Below are positions 44,737 to 54,029 of a stretch of 64,000 nt of DNA, piece by piece (position 1 is the stretch's first letter; each line of letters starts with the position of its first letter). A program made the position numbers and the translations under genes. The notes under the pieces are model-generated. The model saw only the letters and a program-made list of their open reading frames with translations, ran no database searches and was not told the DNA's origin. Origin of the DNA: Bacteroides caccae (GTDB taxonomy: Bacteria; Bacteroidota; Bacteroidia; Bacteroidales; Bacteroidaceae); NCBI RefSeq assembly GCF_002222615.2, contig NZ_CP022412.2:1550001-1614000 (forward strand), in the 5' to 3' direction.

Positions 44737-45609
44737 ATGAATTTCAATTGTATTATTAAAACAGGATTGGTAGCTGTTGCGGCTATGGTTAGTTTGAGCT
44801 CTTTCTCACAAGACCTGATTGCTCGTCAAGCACCGATAGACAAGAAATTAAAAACAGTAGACTCTTTGGCATTGCAAAAGCAAATCCGTGCCGAACAATC
44901 GGAATATCCCGCCCTAAGTCTCTATCCAAACTGGAACAACCAGTATGTACACGCTTACGGAAACGCTATTATCCCTGATACTTACACGATCGACCTGACA
45001 GGTTTCCACATGCCGACTCCCAGCACGAAAATCACTTCGCCTTTCGGTCCCCGTTGGAGAAGAATGCACAACGGTCTGGACTTGAAAGTAAATATCGGTG
45101 ATACTATTGTAGCAGCTTTCGACGGTAAAGTGCGTATTGTGAAATATGAGCGCAGAGGATATGGTAAGTATGTCGTTATCCGTCATGATAATGGATTGGA
45201 AACTGTATACGGACACTTGTCCAAACAACTGGTTGAAGAAAATCAGCTGGTCAAGGCCGGTGAAGTAATCGGATTAGGTGGTAATACCGGACGCTCAACC
45301 GGTTCTCATCTTCATTTTGAAACCCGTTTCCTCGGAATCGCAATCAATCCTATTTATATGTTCGACTTTCCGAAACAAGATATCGTAGCCGATACCTATA
45401 CGTTCAGGAGGACTCAAGGTTCGAAACGTGCCGGTTCTCATGACACGCAAGTGGCTGACGGTACAATCCGCTATCATAAAGTTAAGAGTGGTGATACTTT
45501 GTCGCGTATTGCCAAGTTGCGTGGTGTATCAGTCAGTACACTTTGTAAGTTGAATCGTATCAAACCGACTACAACTTTGCGCATCGGACAAGTTTTGCGC
45601 TGTTCATAA
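44737..45609 (+). CDS. M23 peptidase with C-terminal LysM domain
   Basis: A 290-residue exported protein with a signal peptide (residues 1-24, ending SSFS). The LytM/M23 domain carries the zinc ligands in HNGLDLKVN and HLHFETRF (about 110-190), with TSPFGPRW typical of cell-wall endopeptidases. A LysM domain occupies the last 45 residues (YHKVKSGDTLSRIAKLRGVS). It probably cuts peptidoglycan cross-links during growth or division, or activates an amidase. Confidence 0.92.
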   Translation: MNFNCIIKTGLVAVAAMVSLSSFSQDLIARQAPIDKKLKTVDSLALQKQIRAEQSEYPALSLYPNWNNQYVHAYGNAIIPDTYTIDLTGFHMPTPSTKITSPFGPRWRRMHNGLDLKVNIGDTIVAAFDGKVRIVKYERRGYGKYVVIRHDNGLETVYGHLSKQLVEENQLVKAGEVIGLGGNTGRSTGSHLHFETRFLGIAINPIYMFDFPKQDIVADTYTFRRTQGSKRAGSHDTQVADGTIRYHKVKSGDTLSRIAKLRGVSVSTLCKLNRIKPTTTLRIGQVLRCS

Positions 45610-45708
45610 ACAGCATTGCTTATAAAACAGTAATACAACAATACCTTTAGAAGAGGGCACTTTAATATAATTTAGAGTGCCCTCTTTCTGTTTTCACTTA
45701 ATTATTGT

Positions 45709-45716
45709 TACCTTTG
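45709..45716 (+). promoter_or_regulatory. Bacteroides-type -7 box for the DUF1599 gene
   Basis: TACCTTTG, 19 bases before the ATG at 45735, which is too close to allow the upstream in-frame start codons. Confidence 0.55.
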
Positions 45717-45734
45717 CGCACTATTTGGAAGAAA

Positions 45735-46277
45735 ATGAAAGATACCAAGCAACAATTTGAACATGTCATCGCTATTTGCCGTGACTTATATTCCAAGAAG
45801 CTGCACGATTACGGGCCTGCATGGCGTATTCTGCGTCCGGCTTCGGTGACTGACCAGATTTTTATCAAAGCCAACCGGATTCGTAGTATTGAAACAAAAG
45901 GTGTAACTTTGGTTGACGAGGGAATTCGTTCCGAGTTTATTGCGATTGTCAATTACGGTATTATAGGGCTTATTCAGTTGGAACTGGGGTATGCCGAGTC
46001 TGCCGACATCAGCATTGAAGAAGCGTTGGCTTTGTATGATAAATATGTCAAAGAGGCTCTGGAACTGATGCTTGCCAAGAACCACGACTATGACGAGGCA
46101 TGGCGCAGTATGCGTATCAGCTCTTACACAGACTTGATTTTAATGAAAATATACCGTACCAAGCAGATCGAAAGTCTGTCTGGCAACACGTTGGTGTCCG
46201 AAGGAATCGACGCCAATTACATGGATATGATTAATTACTCTGTATTCGGATTGATTAAGATAGAATTTGAAGGTTAA
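45735..46277 (+). CDS. DUF1599 family protein
   Basis: A 180-residue protein made of two copies of one module: KLHDYGPAWRILRPASVTDQ near the start and KNHDYDEAWRSMRISSYTDL in the second half. Both show the (K/N)xHDYxxAWR pattern of DUF1599, a family related by its helical form to nucleotide pyrophosphatase-like proteins. The function is unknown. The start at 45735 is supported by the promoter at 45709. The next gene begins 8 bases before its stop codon. Confidence 0.82.
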   Translation: MKDTKQQFEHVIAICRDLYSKKLHDYGPAWRILRPASVTDQIFIKANRIRSIETKGVTLVDEGIRSEFIAIVNYGIIGLIQLELGYAESADISIEEALALYDKYVKEALELMLAKNHDYDEAWRSMRISSYTDLILMKIYRTKQIESLSGNTLVSEGIDANYMDMINYSVFGLIKIEFEG

Positions 46278-47658
46278 GAATTTACATATCATTCAGGAGG
46301 TAATAGCGAATATCAGTCGCTTTATTTTGGCGGCTGCATTTATCTTTTCCGGATTTGTAAAGGCAGTAGATCCACTGGGATTCCAGTACAAGATACAGGA
46401 CTATCTGGCTGCATTCGGAATGGCTTCCTGGTTTCCTTCATTCTTCCCGTTATTGGGAGGTATCGCATTATCTGCCATAGAGTTTTCAATCGGTATCTTT
46501 TTGTTCTTTGGTGTCCGGAGAACAGTGGCTTCCACGTTGGCGTTAATGTTGATGAGTTTTATGACACCGTTGACATTGTATCTGGCAATCTTCAATCCGG
46601 TGTCCGACTGCGGGTGTTTTGGAGATGCTTGGGTGCTGACTAATTGGGAGACATTTATCAAGAACGTACTCTTGTTGCTTGCTGCAATCGGAGCGTTCAA
46701 AGGCAGGAAGATGCTGGTCCGCTTTATCAGTCAAAAAATGGAATGGCTTGTTTCTCTGTACACGCTGTTTTTTGTGTTTACGTTGTCGTTCTATTGTCTT
46801 GACCGTTTGCCGGTATTGGACTTCCGTCCCTACAAGGTAGGAAAGAATATACTGGAAGGAATGACGATGCCGGAAGGAGCGAAACCGAGTGTATATGAAA
46901 GTGTCTTTATTTTGGAGAAGAACGGAGAAAAGAAAGAATTTACACTGGAGAATTATCCGGATAGCACATGGACATTTGTTGATACACGCACTGTACTCAA
47001 AGAAAAAGGATACGAGCCGGCTATTCATGATTTCTCTATGATAGAACTGAATACGGGAGAGGACATCACGGAAGATGTACTGACTGATATGGGGTACACA
47101 TTCCTGTTGGTCGCCCACCGGATTGAAGAAGCGGATGACAGTAATATAGACTTGATTAATGAAGTCTATGATTACTCGGTGGAGCATGGCTATAAGTTTT
47201 ATTGCCTCACTTCTTCACCGGAGGAGCAGATAGAACTGTGGAAGGATAAGACCGGGGCGGAATACCCTTTCTGCCAAATGGATGATATTACACTGAAGAC
47301 GATGATTCGCTCTAATCCGGGATTGATGCTGATTAAGAATGGGACTATTCTGAACAAATGGAGTGACGAGGATATCCCGGATGAATACGTACTGACCGAC
47401 AAACTGGAGAATCTGCCGTTAGGACAACAGAAGGTCGGTAATGATGTGCATACGGTTGGCTTTGTGTTCTTGTGGTTCGTTATTCCATTACTGCTGGTGC
47501 TTGGAGTAGATGTGTTGGTCGTTCGTCGTAGGGAAAGGAGAAATGCCAGAAAAGCTGCGGAAGCTAAGAAGCAAAAGAGTGAAGTGCAAAACATCGTTCC
47601 GAAGGTTGGTGAAGAACAAAAAGAAGAGGAGCCGGTTACTGATGGCAGTGATGATTGA
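46267..47658 (+). CDS. DoxX-like membrane protein with a C-terminal extension
   Basis: A 463-residue membrane protein. The first 180 residues hold four to five helices with the DoxX/MauE pattern RFILAAAFIFSGFVKAVDPL and a CGCFG motif (SDCGCFGDA). A large periplasmic part without a family I can name follows, then a last helix near 405-425 and a charged tail. The start is a TTG at 46267, overlapping the DUF1599 stop; no ATG exists nearby and translational coupling is likely. DoxX/MauE proteins take part in disulfide or quinone reactions; the role here is inferred only from the fold. Confidence 0.75.
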   Translation: MKVKNLHIIQEVIANISRFILAAAFIFSGFVKAVDPLGFQYKIQDYLAAFGMASWFPSFFPLLGGIALSAIEFSIGIFLFFGVRRTVASTLALMLMSFMTPLTLYLAIFNPVSDCGCFGDAWVLTNWETFIKNVLLLLAAIGAFKGRKMLVRFISQKMEWLVSLYTLFFVFTLSFYCLDRLPVLDFRPYKVGKNILEGMTMPEGAKPSVYESVFILEKNGEKKEFTLENYPDSTWTFVDTRTVLKEKGYEPAIHDFSMIELNTGEDITEDVLTDMGYTFLLVAHRIEEADDSNIDLINEVYDYSVEHGYKFYCLTSSPEEQIELWKDKTGAEYPFCQMDDITLKTMIRSNPGLMLIKNGTILNKWSDEDIPDEYVLTDKLENLPLGQQKVGNDVHTVGFVFLWFVIPLLLVLGVDVLVVRRRERRNARKAAEAKKQKSEVQNIVPKVGEEQKEEEPVTDGSDD

Positions 47659-47778
47659 TAAATTGATACTATCTTCATCTTCCGGAAGGAGGAGAGTGGA
47701 GATACTACCGAGACTGATTGTCCGGCTTTGATATAAAGAATGGAAATGGATTTATTAACCCTTTAAATAAAAAACAAA

Positions 47779-48537
47779 ATGAGAAAGAACATTGTTGCAG
47801 GAAACTGGAAAATGAACAAAACCCTTCAAGAGGGTATCGCTTTGGCAAAAGAACTGAACGAAGCATTGGCTAATGAAAAGCCTAACTGTGATGTAATCAT
47901 CTGTACTCCGTTTATCCACCTGGCTTCTGTTACTCCGTTGGTAGACGCTGCCAAGATTGGTGTAGGCGCTGAAAACTGTGCAGATAAAGCATCTGGTGCT
48001 TATACAGGTGAAGTTTCTGCTGAGATGGTCGCTTCTACAGGTGCAAAATATGTAATCCTGGGTCACTCTGAACGCCGTGCTTACTATGGCGAAACAGTAG
48101 CTATCCTCGAAGAAAAAGTAAAATTGGCTTTGGCTAACGGTCTGACTCCGATTTTCTGTATCGGTGAAGTATTGGAAGAACGCGAAGCTAACAAGCAGAA
48201 CGAAGTAGTAGCTGCTCAAATGGAATCTGTATTCTCTTTGTCTGCTGAAGACTTCTCTAAGATTATCTTGGCTTACGAACCTGTTTGGGCAATCGGTACA
48301 GGAAAAACTGCTACTCCGGAACAAGCACAGGAAATCCATGCTTTCATCCGTTCAATCGTAGCTAATAAATATGGTAAGGAAATCGCTGACAACACTTCTA
48401 TCCTTTATGGTGGTAGCTGCAAGCCTTCCAACGCTAAAGAACTGTTCTCTAACCCTGACGTAGATGGTGGTCTGATTGGTGGTGCCGCTCTTAAAGTATC
48501 TGATTTCAAGGGAATCATTGATGCTTTCAACGCGTAA
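47779..48537 (+). CDS. tpiA: Triosephosphate isomerase
   Basis: A 252-residue TIM barrel of normal length. NWKMNKT with the catalytic Lys is at about residues 9-15, the catalytic His is in LGHSERR and the catalytic Glu in [14 protein letters not shown]. It interconverts dihydroxyacetone phosphate and glyceraldehyde 3-phosphate. The codon use is typical of highly expressed genes. A 120-base gap without clear signals precedes it. Confidence 0.97.
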   Translation: MRKNIVAGNWKMNKTLQEGIALAKELNEALANEKPNCDVIICTPFIHLASVTPLVDAAKIGVGAENCADKASGAYTGEVSAEMVASTGAKYVILGHSERRAYYGETVAILEEKVKLALANGLTPIFCIGEVLEEREANKQNEVVAAQMESVFSLSAEDFSKIILAYEPVWAIGTGKTATPEQAQEIHAFIRSIVANKYGKEIADNTSILYGGSCKPSNAKELFSNPDVDGGLIGGAALKVSDFKGIIDAFNA

Positions 48538-48596
48538 TTAAAACTTATTTCGGGCACGGGCGAATTATATAGTCCGTGCCTAAATACAATTATCAA

Positions 48597-49046
48597 ATGA
48601 AGAAACTAGCTTTACTTATCTTGCTGTTTGTTTTGGCTGGCGCCAGTGCACAGGCACAGAACATTGTGAAAAGCCTCGAACGTAACGTTCCGGGACAAGG
48701 AAAGGTGACCATTCACCAAGATCCCCGCATTGAAGCGATGATTGGTATGGAACGTCTTGCAACCGGTGAACAGAAAGTCATGAAGGGTTCCGGCTTCCGG
48801 ATACAGGCGTATGCCGGTAACAATACTCGTCAAGCAAAGAATGATGCTTATCGTGTGTCATCACAGGTAAAAGTGTATTTCCCGGAGCTGGCAGTGTATA
48901 CGTCGTTCAATCCGCCCCGTTGGCTTTGTCGTGTGGGTGATTTCCGGAGTATAGAAGAAGCTGACGCGATGATGCGCAAAATGAAAGCTACTGGTGTGTT
49001 TAAAGAAGTTTCTATTGTAAAAGACGAGGTTAATATTCCTTTATAA
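48597..49046 (+). CDS. SPOR-domain protein
   Basis: A 149-residue exported protein with a signal peptide ([20 protein letters not shown]). The C-terminal half matches the SPOR fold that binds denuded peptidoglycan ([39 protein letters not shown]). It may be located at the division site. The start at 48597 is chosen because it gives the signal peptide; an in-frame ATG seven codons upstream does not. Confidence 0.82.
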   Translation: MKKLALLILLFVLAGASAQAQNIVKSLERNVPGQGKVTIHQDPRIEAMIGMERLATGEQKVMKGSGFRIQAYAGNNTRQAKNDAYRVSSQVKVYFPELAVYTSFNPPRWLCRVGDFRSIEEADAMMRKMKATGVFKEVSIVKDEVNIPL

Positions 49047-49053
49047 ATCTATC

Positions 49054-49647
49054 ATGTTAGGAAAAGAAGAAATTGTCTCTCCAAATCTGGAGGAGTTGAA
49101 AAGTCATTATCACAGTATTATTACCTTGTTGGGCGAAGACGCCGAACGGGAAGGTTTGTTGAAAACTCCGGAACGGGTGGCTAAAGCAATGTTGAGTTTG
49201 ACAAAAGGTTATCACATGGACCCTCACGAGGTGCTCCGTTCTGCTAAATTTCAGGAAGAATACAGTCAAATGGTGATTGTGAAGGACATTGATTTCTTCT
49301 CTCTTTGCGAGCATCACATGCTGCCGTTCTACGGAAAGGCACACGTGGCTTATATTCCCAACGGCTACATCACCGGGCTGAGTAAGATTGCTCGTGTAGT
49401 CGATATCTTTTCTCACCGCTTGCAAGTGCAGGAACGTATGACGTTGCAAATCAAGGAATGCATCCAGGAAACATTAAACCCGCTGGGGGTAATGGTGGTA
49501 GTGGAGGCTAAACATATGTGTATGCAAATGCGTGGTGTGGAAAAACAAAACTCAATTACTACTACTTCTGACTTCACAGGGGCTTTCAACCAGGCAAAGA
49601 CGCGTGAAGAATTTATGAATCTTATCCAACACGGAACAACATTATAG
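49054..49647 (+). CDS. folE: GTP cyclohydrolase I
   Basis: A 197-residue type IA enzyme. The zinc ligands are in [20 protein letters not shown] (Cys and His) and the later [18 protein letters not shown] and [11 protein letters not shown] are typical. It makes 7,8-dihydroneopterin triphosphate from GTP, the first step of folate synthesis. It follows the SPOR gene by 7 bases on the same strand and converges with dnaG. Confidence 0.96.
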   Translation: MLGKEEIVSPNLEELKSHYHSIITLLGEDAEREGLLKTPERVAKAMLSLTKGYHMDPHEVLRSAKFQEEYSQMVIVKDIDFFSLCEHHMLPFYGKAHVAYIPNGYITGLSKIARVVDIFSHRLQVQERMTLQIKECIQETLNPLGVMVVVEAKHMCMQMRGVEKQNSITTTSDFTGAFNQAKTREEFMNLIQHGTTL

Positions 49648-49766
49648 GGGAAGTTGCCGTGAAATGGATAAAGTTATGCTCCGGCATCAATGAGAAAAGG
49701 TATTTGGTTTTGATAAAGGAGATGCTTCCTGTCGGAGGCTACCGCACATATGGCGACGAAAATAAT

Positions 49767-51869
49767 TTATCGCAATACGACTCTGTCTCCCAAACGTTTT
49801 GCCATAATACTTTGTATCCCTCTCAAGTCATTATAACGTATCATTAACGCATTACATTTTTCTTCGTCATGTGCAAGAGCCGGATCCTGCAAGGCATAAA
49901 GCATGTGTTTTAATTCTTCCGTGACAATAGCATATTTGAAATTAATCATCAACATCGGAACCAGTTCGTAGAGCCGTTCTTCATCTGTCACAATCTTCTG
50001 GGACTTGGAGTGGTATTTGCTAAGTTGATAGCGGACATTAATCAGGTCTACGCTCAATTTGCTGATGACAGGATCGGGATGTGCCAGAAAATATCGTTCC
50101 GCTACGAATCCGACATTATGTATATGTGCGGCAGCCTCCGACAGGATTTGCCGGTGCAACGGGTTGTGGAAAGCCAGATCGTCTTCCTTTAAATCGTTGA
50201 TAACATATTCAATTACGGTTACCGGAACTTCATTCCCTTCCTCATCTGTTAGGTTACACATAATCTTTTCTCCGTAACGGACCACGGCTTGTAAAATCAA
50301 CCGTTCAAATTTATAGAACTCCTGTCCCTCTTTACCTTCCTGTGGGATGAAAGAAGCGTAATTGTCTTCTTGCAGGGCAGGTGGAACGTTCAGATAGTTA
50401 CCGTCGCCATCTACTTCGGGAGCTAGCATGACATCTTCAGGAGGCATAGGTATGCCGTTGTCGGAAGAGGGAGATGCAGTTGCACCGCCTTGTGTCATGT
50501 TAGCCGTTCTTTCAGCGATACGGCGGTCACGTTCTGTTTGTTCAGCTCGTTTCTCCGCTTGCGTTTCCCGTCTTTTGGCTACTTCCGATACCAGTAATTT
50601 ATCTTCTATGTGCAGCAGCTGCGCACATTCTTTGATATAGACGTCGCGTACAATCGCTTCCGGTATGACGGAGATGCTTTGCACCAGATTGCCGATAAGC
50701 TCTGCACGTTTGATCGGGTCTTTTCCTGCATCTTCCAGTAATAAGTTGGTTTTAAAACGGATAAAGTCAGTTTCATGTTCTGCAATGAAGGCTTGAAACT
50801 CCGTGGAGTTATGTTTGCGGGCAAAAGAGTCCGGGTCGTCACCGTCGGGAAGAAGGCAGACTTTGATGTTCATTCCTTCTTCAAGGAGCATATCAATGCC
50901 GCGGATAGAAGCCTTGATACCTGCTGCGTCACCGTCGTAAAGTACGGTCATGTTGTTGGTGAAACGGTGAATCATGCGGATTTGTCCCGGTGTAAGAGCA
51001 GTTCCTGAAGAAGCGACCACATTCTCTATGCCGGACTGATGCATGGAAATGACATCTGTATATCCTTCCACAAGAAAACAACGGTCTTGTTTCACAATCG
51101 CCTGTTTGGCAAAATAAATGCCGTATAATTCGTTACTTTTATGATAGATTTCCGATTCGGGAGAGTTGACGTACTTAACTTTTACGCCTTTTGTGGCACT
51201 GGCAAGCACACGTCCACCGAAGGCAACTACTTTGCCGGAGAGAGTGTGGACAGGGAAAATGACACGTCCCCAGAAACGGTCCCGCAAACGGTGGTCGTCG
51301 GTTTCGTAGCAGAGTCCGGTTTTTACCAGATATTCTTTCTTATATCCTTTTTGTAGCGCTTCCTTGGCAAGTGCATCGTGGCTCTCGGTACAATATCCCA
51401 ACTGGAATTTCTCGATGATATCATCCCGGAAACCGCGGTTGCGAAAGTAAGCCATACCGATACTGCGACCGTCTACGTGGTTCTTCAGTATATTCTGAAA
51501 ATAGTCGCGGGCGAAGTTATTGACAATGAACAGACTCTCGCGCTCACTTTGCACCAGCTTCTCTTCATCGCTCAACTCTCTTTCTTTAATTTCGATATTA
51601 TACTTCTTGGCAAGGTATCTCAGTGCCTCCGGATAAGACATCTGTTCGTGCGCCATGATAAAGTGCACGGCGTTGCCCCCTTGTCCGCAGGCGAAACATT
51701 TGCAGAGTCCTTTAGCGGGTGAAACATAAAAGGAAGGAGTTTTGTCACTGTGGAACGGGCACAAACCAACATAATTGACACCGCGCTTGCGCAGGGTGAC
51801 AAAATCTGAAACGACATCCATAATCTGTGCCGCATCCAATATCCGGTCTATGGTAGCTTGATCTATCAT
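49767..51869 (-). CDS. dnaG: DNA primase
   Basis: A 700-residue protein. The CHC2 zinc finger is at the N-terminus (CPFHSDKTPSFYVSP and CFACGQGGNAVHF), the TOPRIM domain carries EGYTDVISMHQSG and YDGDAAGIKAS, and a helicase-binding C-terminal region ends the protein. The start at 51869 (MIDQATIDRIL) is chosen because it is preceded by AAAGAAAG and lies at the family start; 22 further in-frame codons upstream are part of the terminator region. It makes primers for replication. Confidence 0.96.
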   Translation of the reverse strand: MIDQATIDRILDAAQIMDVVSDFVTLRKRGVNYVGLCPFHSDKTPSFYVSPAKGLCKCFACGQGGNAVHFIMAHEQMSYPEALRYLAKKYNIEIKERELSDEEKLVQSERESLFIVNNFARDYFQNILKNHVDGRSIGMAYFRNRGFRDDIIEKFQLGYCTESHDALAKEALQKGYKKEYLVKTGLCYETDDHRLRDRFWGRVIFPVHTLSGKVVAFGGRVLASATKGVKVKYVNSPESEIYHKSNELYGIYFAKQAIVKQDRCFLVEGYTDVISMHQSGIENVVASSGTALTPGQIRMIHRFTNNMTVLYDGDAAGIKASIRGIDMLLEEGMNIKVCLLPDGDDPDSFARKHNSTEFQAFIAEHETDFIRFKTNLLLEDAGKDPIKRAELIGNLVQSISVIPEAIVRDVYIKECAQLLHIEDKLLVSEVAKRRETQAEKRAEQTERDRRIAERTANMTQGGATASPSSDNGIPMPPEDVMLAPEVDGDGNYLNVPPALQEDNYASFIPQEGKEGQEFYKFERLILQAVVRYGEKIMCNLTDEEGNEVPVTVIEYVINDLKEDDLAFHNPLHRQILSEAAAHIHNVGFVAERYFLAHPDPVISKLSVDLINVRYQLSKYHSKSQKIVTDEERLYELVPMLMINFKYAIVTEELKHMLYALQDPALAHDEEKCNALMIRYNDLRGIQSIMAKRLGDRVVLR

Positions 51870-51915
51870 TCTTTCTTTTCTCCTGTGAATCCGTTTTTGC
51901 GGATACAAAGGTACA

Positions 51916-51953
51916 CATAAAAAAATCCCCTGCAAAGAACTTTTTTGCAGGGG
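51916..51953 (-). terminator. Terminator of the aromatic operon
   Basis: CCCCTGCAAA (51927-51936) and TTTGCAGGGG (51944-51953) form a perfect stem; on the minus strand a run of seven T follows the stem at 51925-51919. It separates tyrA from dnaG. Confidence 0.85.
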
Positions 51954-51984
51954 ACCGTTAAATCTTACCTATATCGGCCGGGGA

Positions 51985-52758
51985 TTATTTAATCTTTTCC
52001 CGGATCTTCGTCAGATACTTTTTCATGCCTTCCGCATCTTTATTCTCAATGATTTCGAGAAGGTTCTTCAGCTCTGTCCGGATATTGGTTACTTGGCCCG
52101 GAGTGCGCGGGTTGAACAGGATTTCCTGAAGCAGGTAGTCGTCTTCGCTGAGCAGTCCTTTGGCAATGGCCATGTGTTTTTTGAAAGTAGTTCCCGGTGC
52201 TTCCTGATGTTTCATAACCGCCGCGAATACGAAAGTCGAAACGAACGGGATAGACAGGGAGTAGGCTACCGTTTCATCGTGTTCATCGAAAGTATATTCG
52301 AAGATGTTCAGTCGCAATGTCTGATACAGGTCTTTGAAGAATATCTTTCCGAGGTGGTCTCCTTCACTGATGATAATGGCATTTTCGCTGCTTAGGTTGC
52401 TAAGGCTGGCGAAAGTCGGGCCAAACATCGGGTGACTGGATACATATCGGAAGCCGCTTTCTTCGTAGAACTTCTTCAGTCCTGTTTTTACAGAGGCAAT
52501 ATCACTAATGATGCAGTCTTTAGGCAGTACGGGCAGCACTTTGCGAAAAGCGTCCAACGTATACTTTACTGTCACGGCATTTATGACCAGTTCGGGCTCA
52601 AATTCCTTAATCTCCTCCAATGTGGTGAAACGATACGTGTTATAGACGAAACGCAGTTGGTGCGGGTTGACGTCGAATACGGCCGTCTCATGTTGAAAGC
52701 TCAATATGTCAGTAAAGAAGGAGCCCATTTTGCCGGCTCCGAGGATTAATATTCTCAT
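51985..52758 (-). CDS. tyrA: Prephenate dehydrogenase
   Basis: A 257-residue protein with the NAD(P)-binding motif ILILGAGKMGSFF at the start and the TyrA segments INAVTVKYTLDA, SDIASVKTGLKKF and SSHPMFGPT. It oxidises prephenate toward tyrosine. No chorismate mutase or ACT domain is attached; the mutase is fused to the DAHP synthase next to it. It is the last gene of the operon, separated from the third by a 205-base gap with a palindromic element. Confidence 0.93.
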   Translation of the reverse strand: MRILILGAGKMGSFFTDILSFQHETAVFDVNPHQLRFVYNTYRFTTLEEIKEFEPELVINAVTVKYTLDAFRKVLPVLPKDCIISDIASVKTGLKKFYEESGFRYVSSHPMFGPTFASLSNLSSENAIIISEGDHLGKIFFKDLYQTLRLNIFEYTFDEHDETVAYSLSIPFVSTFVFAAVMKHQEAPGTTFKKHMAIAKGLLSEDDYLLQEILFNPRTPGQVTNIRTELKNLLEIIENKDAEGMKKYLTKIREKIK

Positions 52759-52800
52759 ATTCTTATTTATTAAAGTTTCGCATATACTGCCTTCCGTATG

Positions 52801-52927
52801 GCTTTCTCTCTCAGAGGGAAGGGTACCGGTAGGGATGAGGTATATTTTTCTTTTAAAAAGGTATATTCATTATTTTCCTACCACCTCCCCCTACGGGTAC
52901 TCCTCCTTCCCGAAGGAGGAGAAGCTA
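52801..52927. repeat. Palindromic MITE-like element inside the aromatic operon
   Basis: The left arm (52801-52842) and right arm (52879-52927) are imperfect inverted copies of about 40 bases, both containing a GTACC(G/C)GTAGGG-type core. Each arm has its own internal hairpin (for example CTCCTCCTTC/GAAGGAGGAG). The centre is AT-rich. It carries no gene. It has the look of the small palindromic elements dispersed in Bacteroides. Confidence 0.65.
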
Positions 52928-52963
52928 TGCAGAAAGCTTACGAAGCTTCAGTTTATTACCTGA

Positions 52964-54025
52964 TTATTTATTAATAATTTCCATTTGTTGACGAACAGAT
53001 TCTTCATGGATTGCTTCAAATATTTTTTTCATAAACTCTGCATCCATGCCGCATTGTTCACCTTGTGCACCGCGCTTTTCAAGAATCTCATTATAACGTC
53101 CGGCCTGGAGAACGGTGATTCCGTGTTCTTTCTTGTAAGTACCGATTTCGCGGGCGATGCGCATTCTTTTTGCTAATTCCTGAATGATGTTATCATCGCA
53201 TTCATCGATTTGCTTACGAAGTTGGGACAAGCTTTCGGTAGTCTGGGTTTCGGTGCGGATAACCAGTAAATTGAGGATGTAGTCGAGTACGTCCGGGGTC
53301 ACTTGTTGTGAAGCGTCGCTCCATGCGCAATCCGGGTTACAGTGACTTTCCACAATCAGACCGTCGAAGTTCAGGTCCATAGCCTGCTGGCAAAGCGGGG
53401 CTATCAATTCACGCTTTCCTCCGATATGGCTCGGATCGCAGAAGATAGGCAGATTAGGAATGCGGCGGCGCAATTCGATAGGAATGTGCCATTGGGGGAG
53501 GTTGCGGTATATCTTTTTATCGTAGCTGCTGAAACCGCGGTGGATAGCACCCAGACGTTTCAGACCTGCATTGCTGATACGTTCCAAAGCTCCGATCCAC
53601 AGCTCAAGATCCGGATTCACGGGATTCTTGACCAATACCGGGATATCAACACCTTTCAATGCATCGGCGATTTCCTGTACGGCGAAAGGGTTGGCAGTGG
53701 TACGTGCGCCTACCCAAAGAATATCGATTCCGGCTTTCAGGCATTCGTAAACGTGCTTGGCAGTAGCTACTTCAGTAGAAACATACATTCCTGTTTCCTT
53801 CTTCACTTCTTTCAACCAGGCAAGACCCTCTACACCGATTCCTTCGAAACCTCCCGGTTTGGTACGTGGTTTCCAGATTCCGGCACGGAATATTTTCTGT
53901 CCTTTGGCTGCCAGTTGTCTGGCGGTATCCATTACTTGTTCTTCAGTCTCTGCGCTACATGGGCCGGCGATGACGATTGGTCTTTTGGCTTCTATGCCCG
54001 GTAATAAAATTGATTCGAGTTCCAT
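52964..54025 (-). CDS. Bifunctional DAHP synthase / chorismate mutase
   Basis: A 353-residue fusion. Residues 1 to about 260 are a DAHP synthase of the AroF/KDPS type (VIAGPCSAETEEQVMDTARQ, GGFEGIGVEG, CDPSHIGGKRE). Residues from about 268 are a type II chorismate mutase (LRKQIDECDDNIIQELAKRM). The first makes DAHP, entering the shikimate pathway, and the second makes prephenate, so the protein controls both ends of the pathway. The mutase domain may give feedback control by prephenate or chorismate. The stop of the aminotransferase gene lies 4 bases before its start. Confidence 0.93.
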   Translation of the reverse strand: MELESILLPGIEAKRPIVIAGPCSAETEEQVMDTARQLAAKGQKIFRAGIWKPRTKPGGFEGIGVEGLAWLKEVKKETGMYVSTEVATAKHVYECLKAGIDILWVGARTTANPFAVQEIADALKGVDIPVLVKNPVNPDLELWIGALERISNAGLKRLGAIHRGFSSYDKKIYRNLPQWHIPIELRRRIPNLPIFCDPSHIGGKRELIAPLCQQAMDLNFDGLIVESHCNPDCAWSDASQQVTPDVLDYILNLLVIRTETQTTESLSQLRKQIDECDDNIIQELAKRMRIAREIGTYKKEHGITVLQAGRYNEILEKRGAQGEQCGMDAEFMKKIFEAIHEESVRQQMEIINK

Positions 54026-54029
54026 ATTC

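Noticed and set aside
49659..49847. Small plus-strand frame (62 codons) after folE
   Set aside because: It overlaps the end of dnaG on the other strand, has no family similarity that I can see and no promoter.
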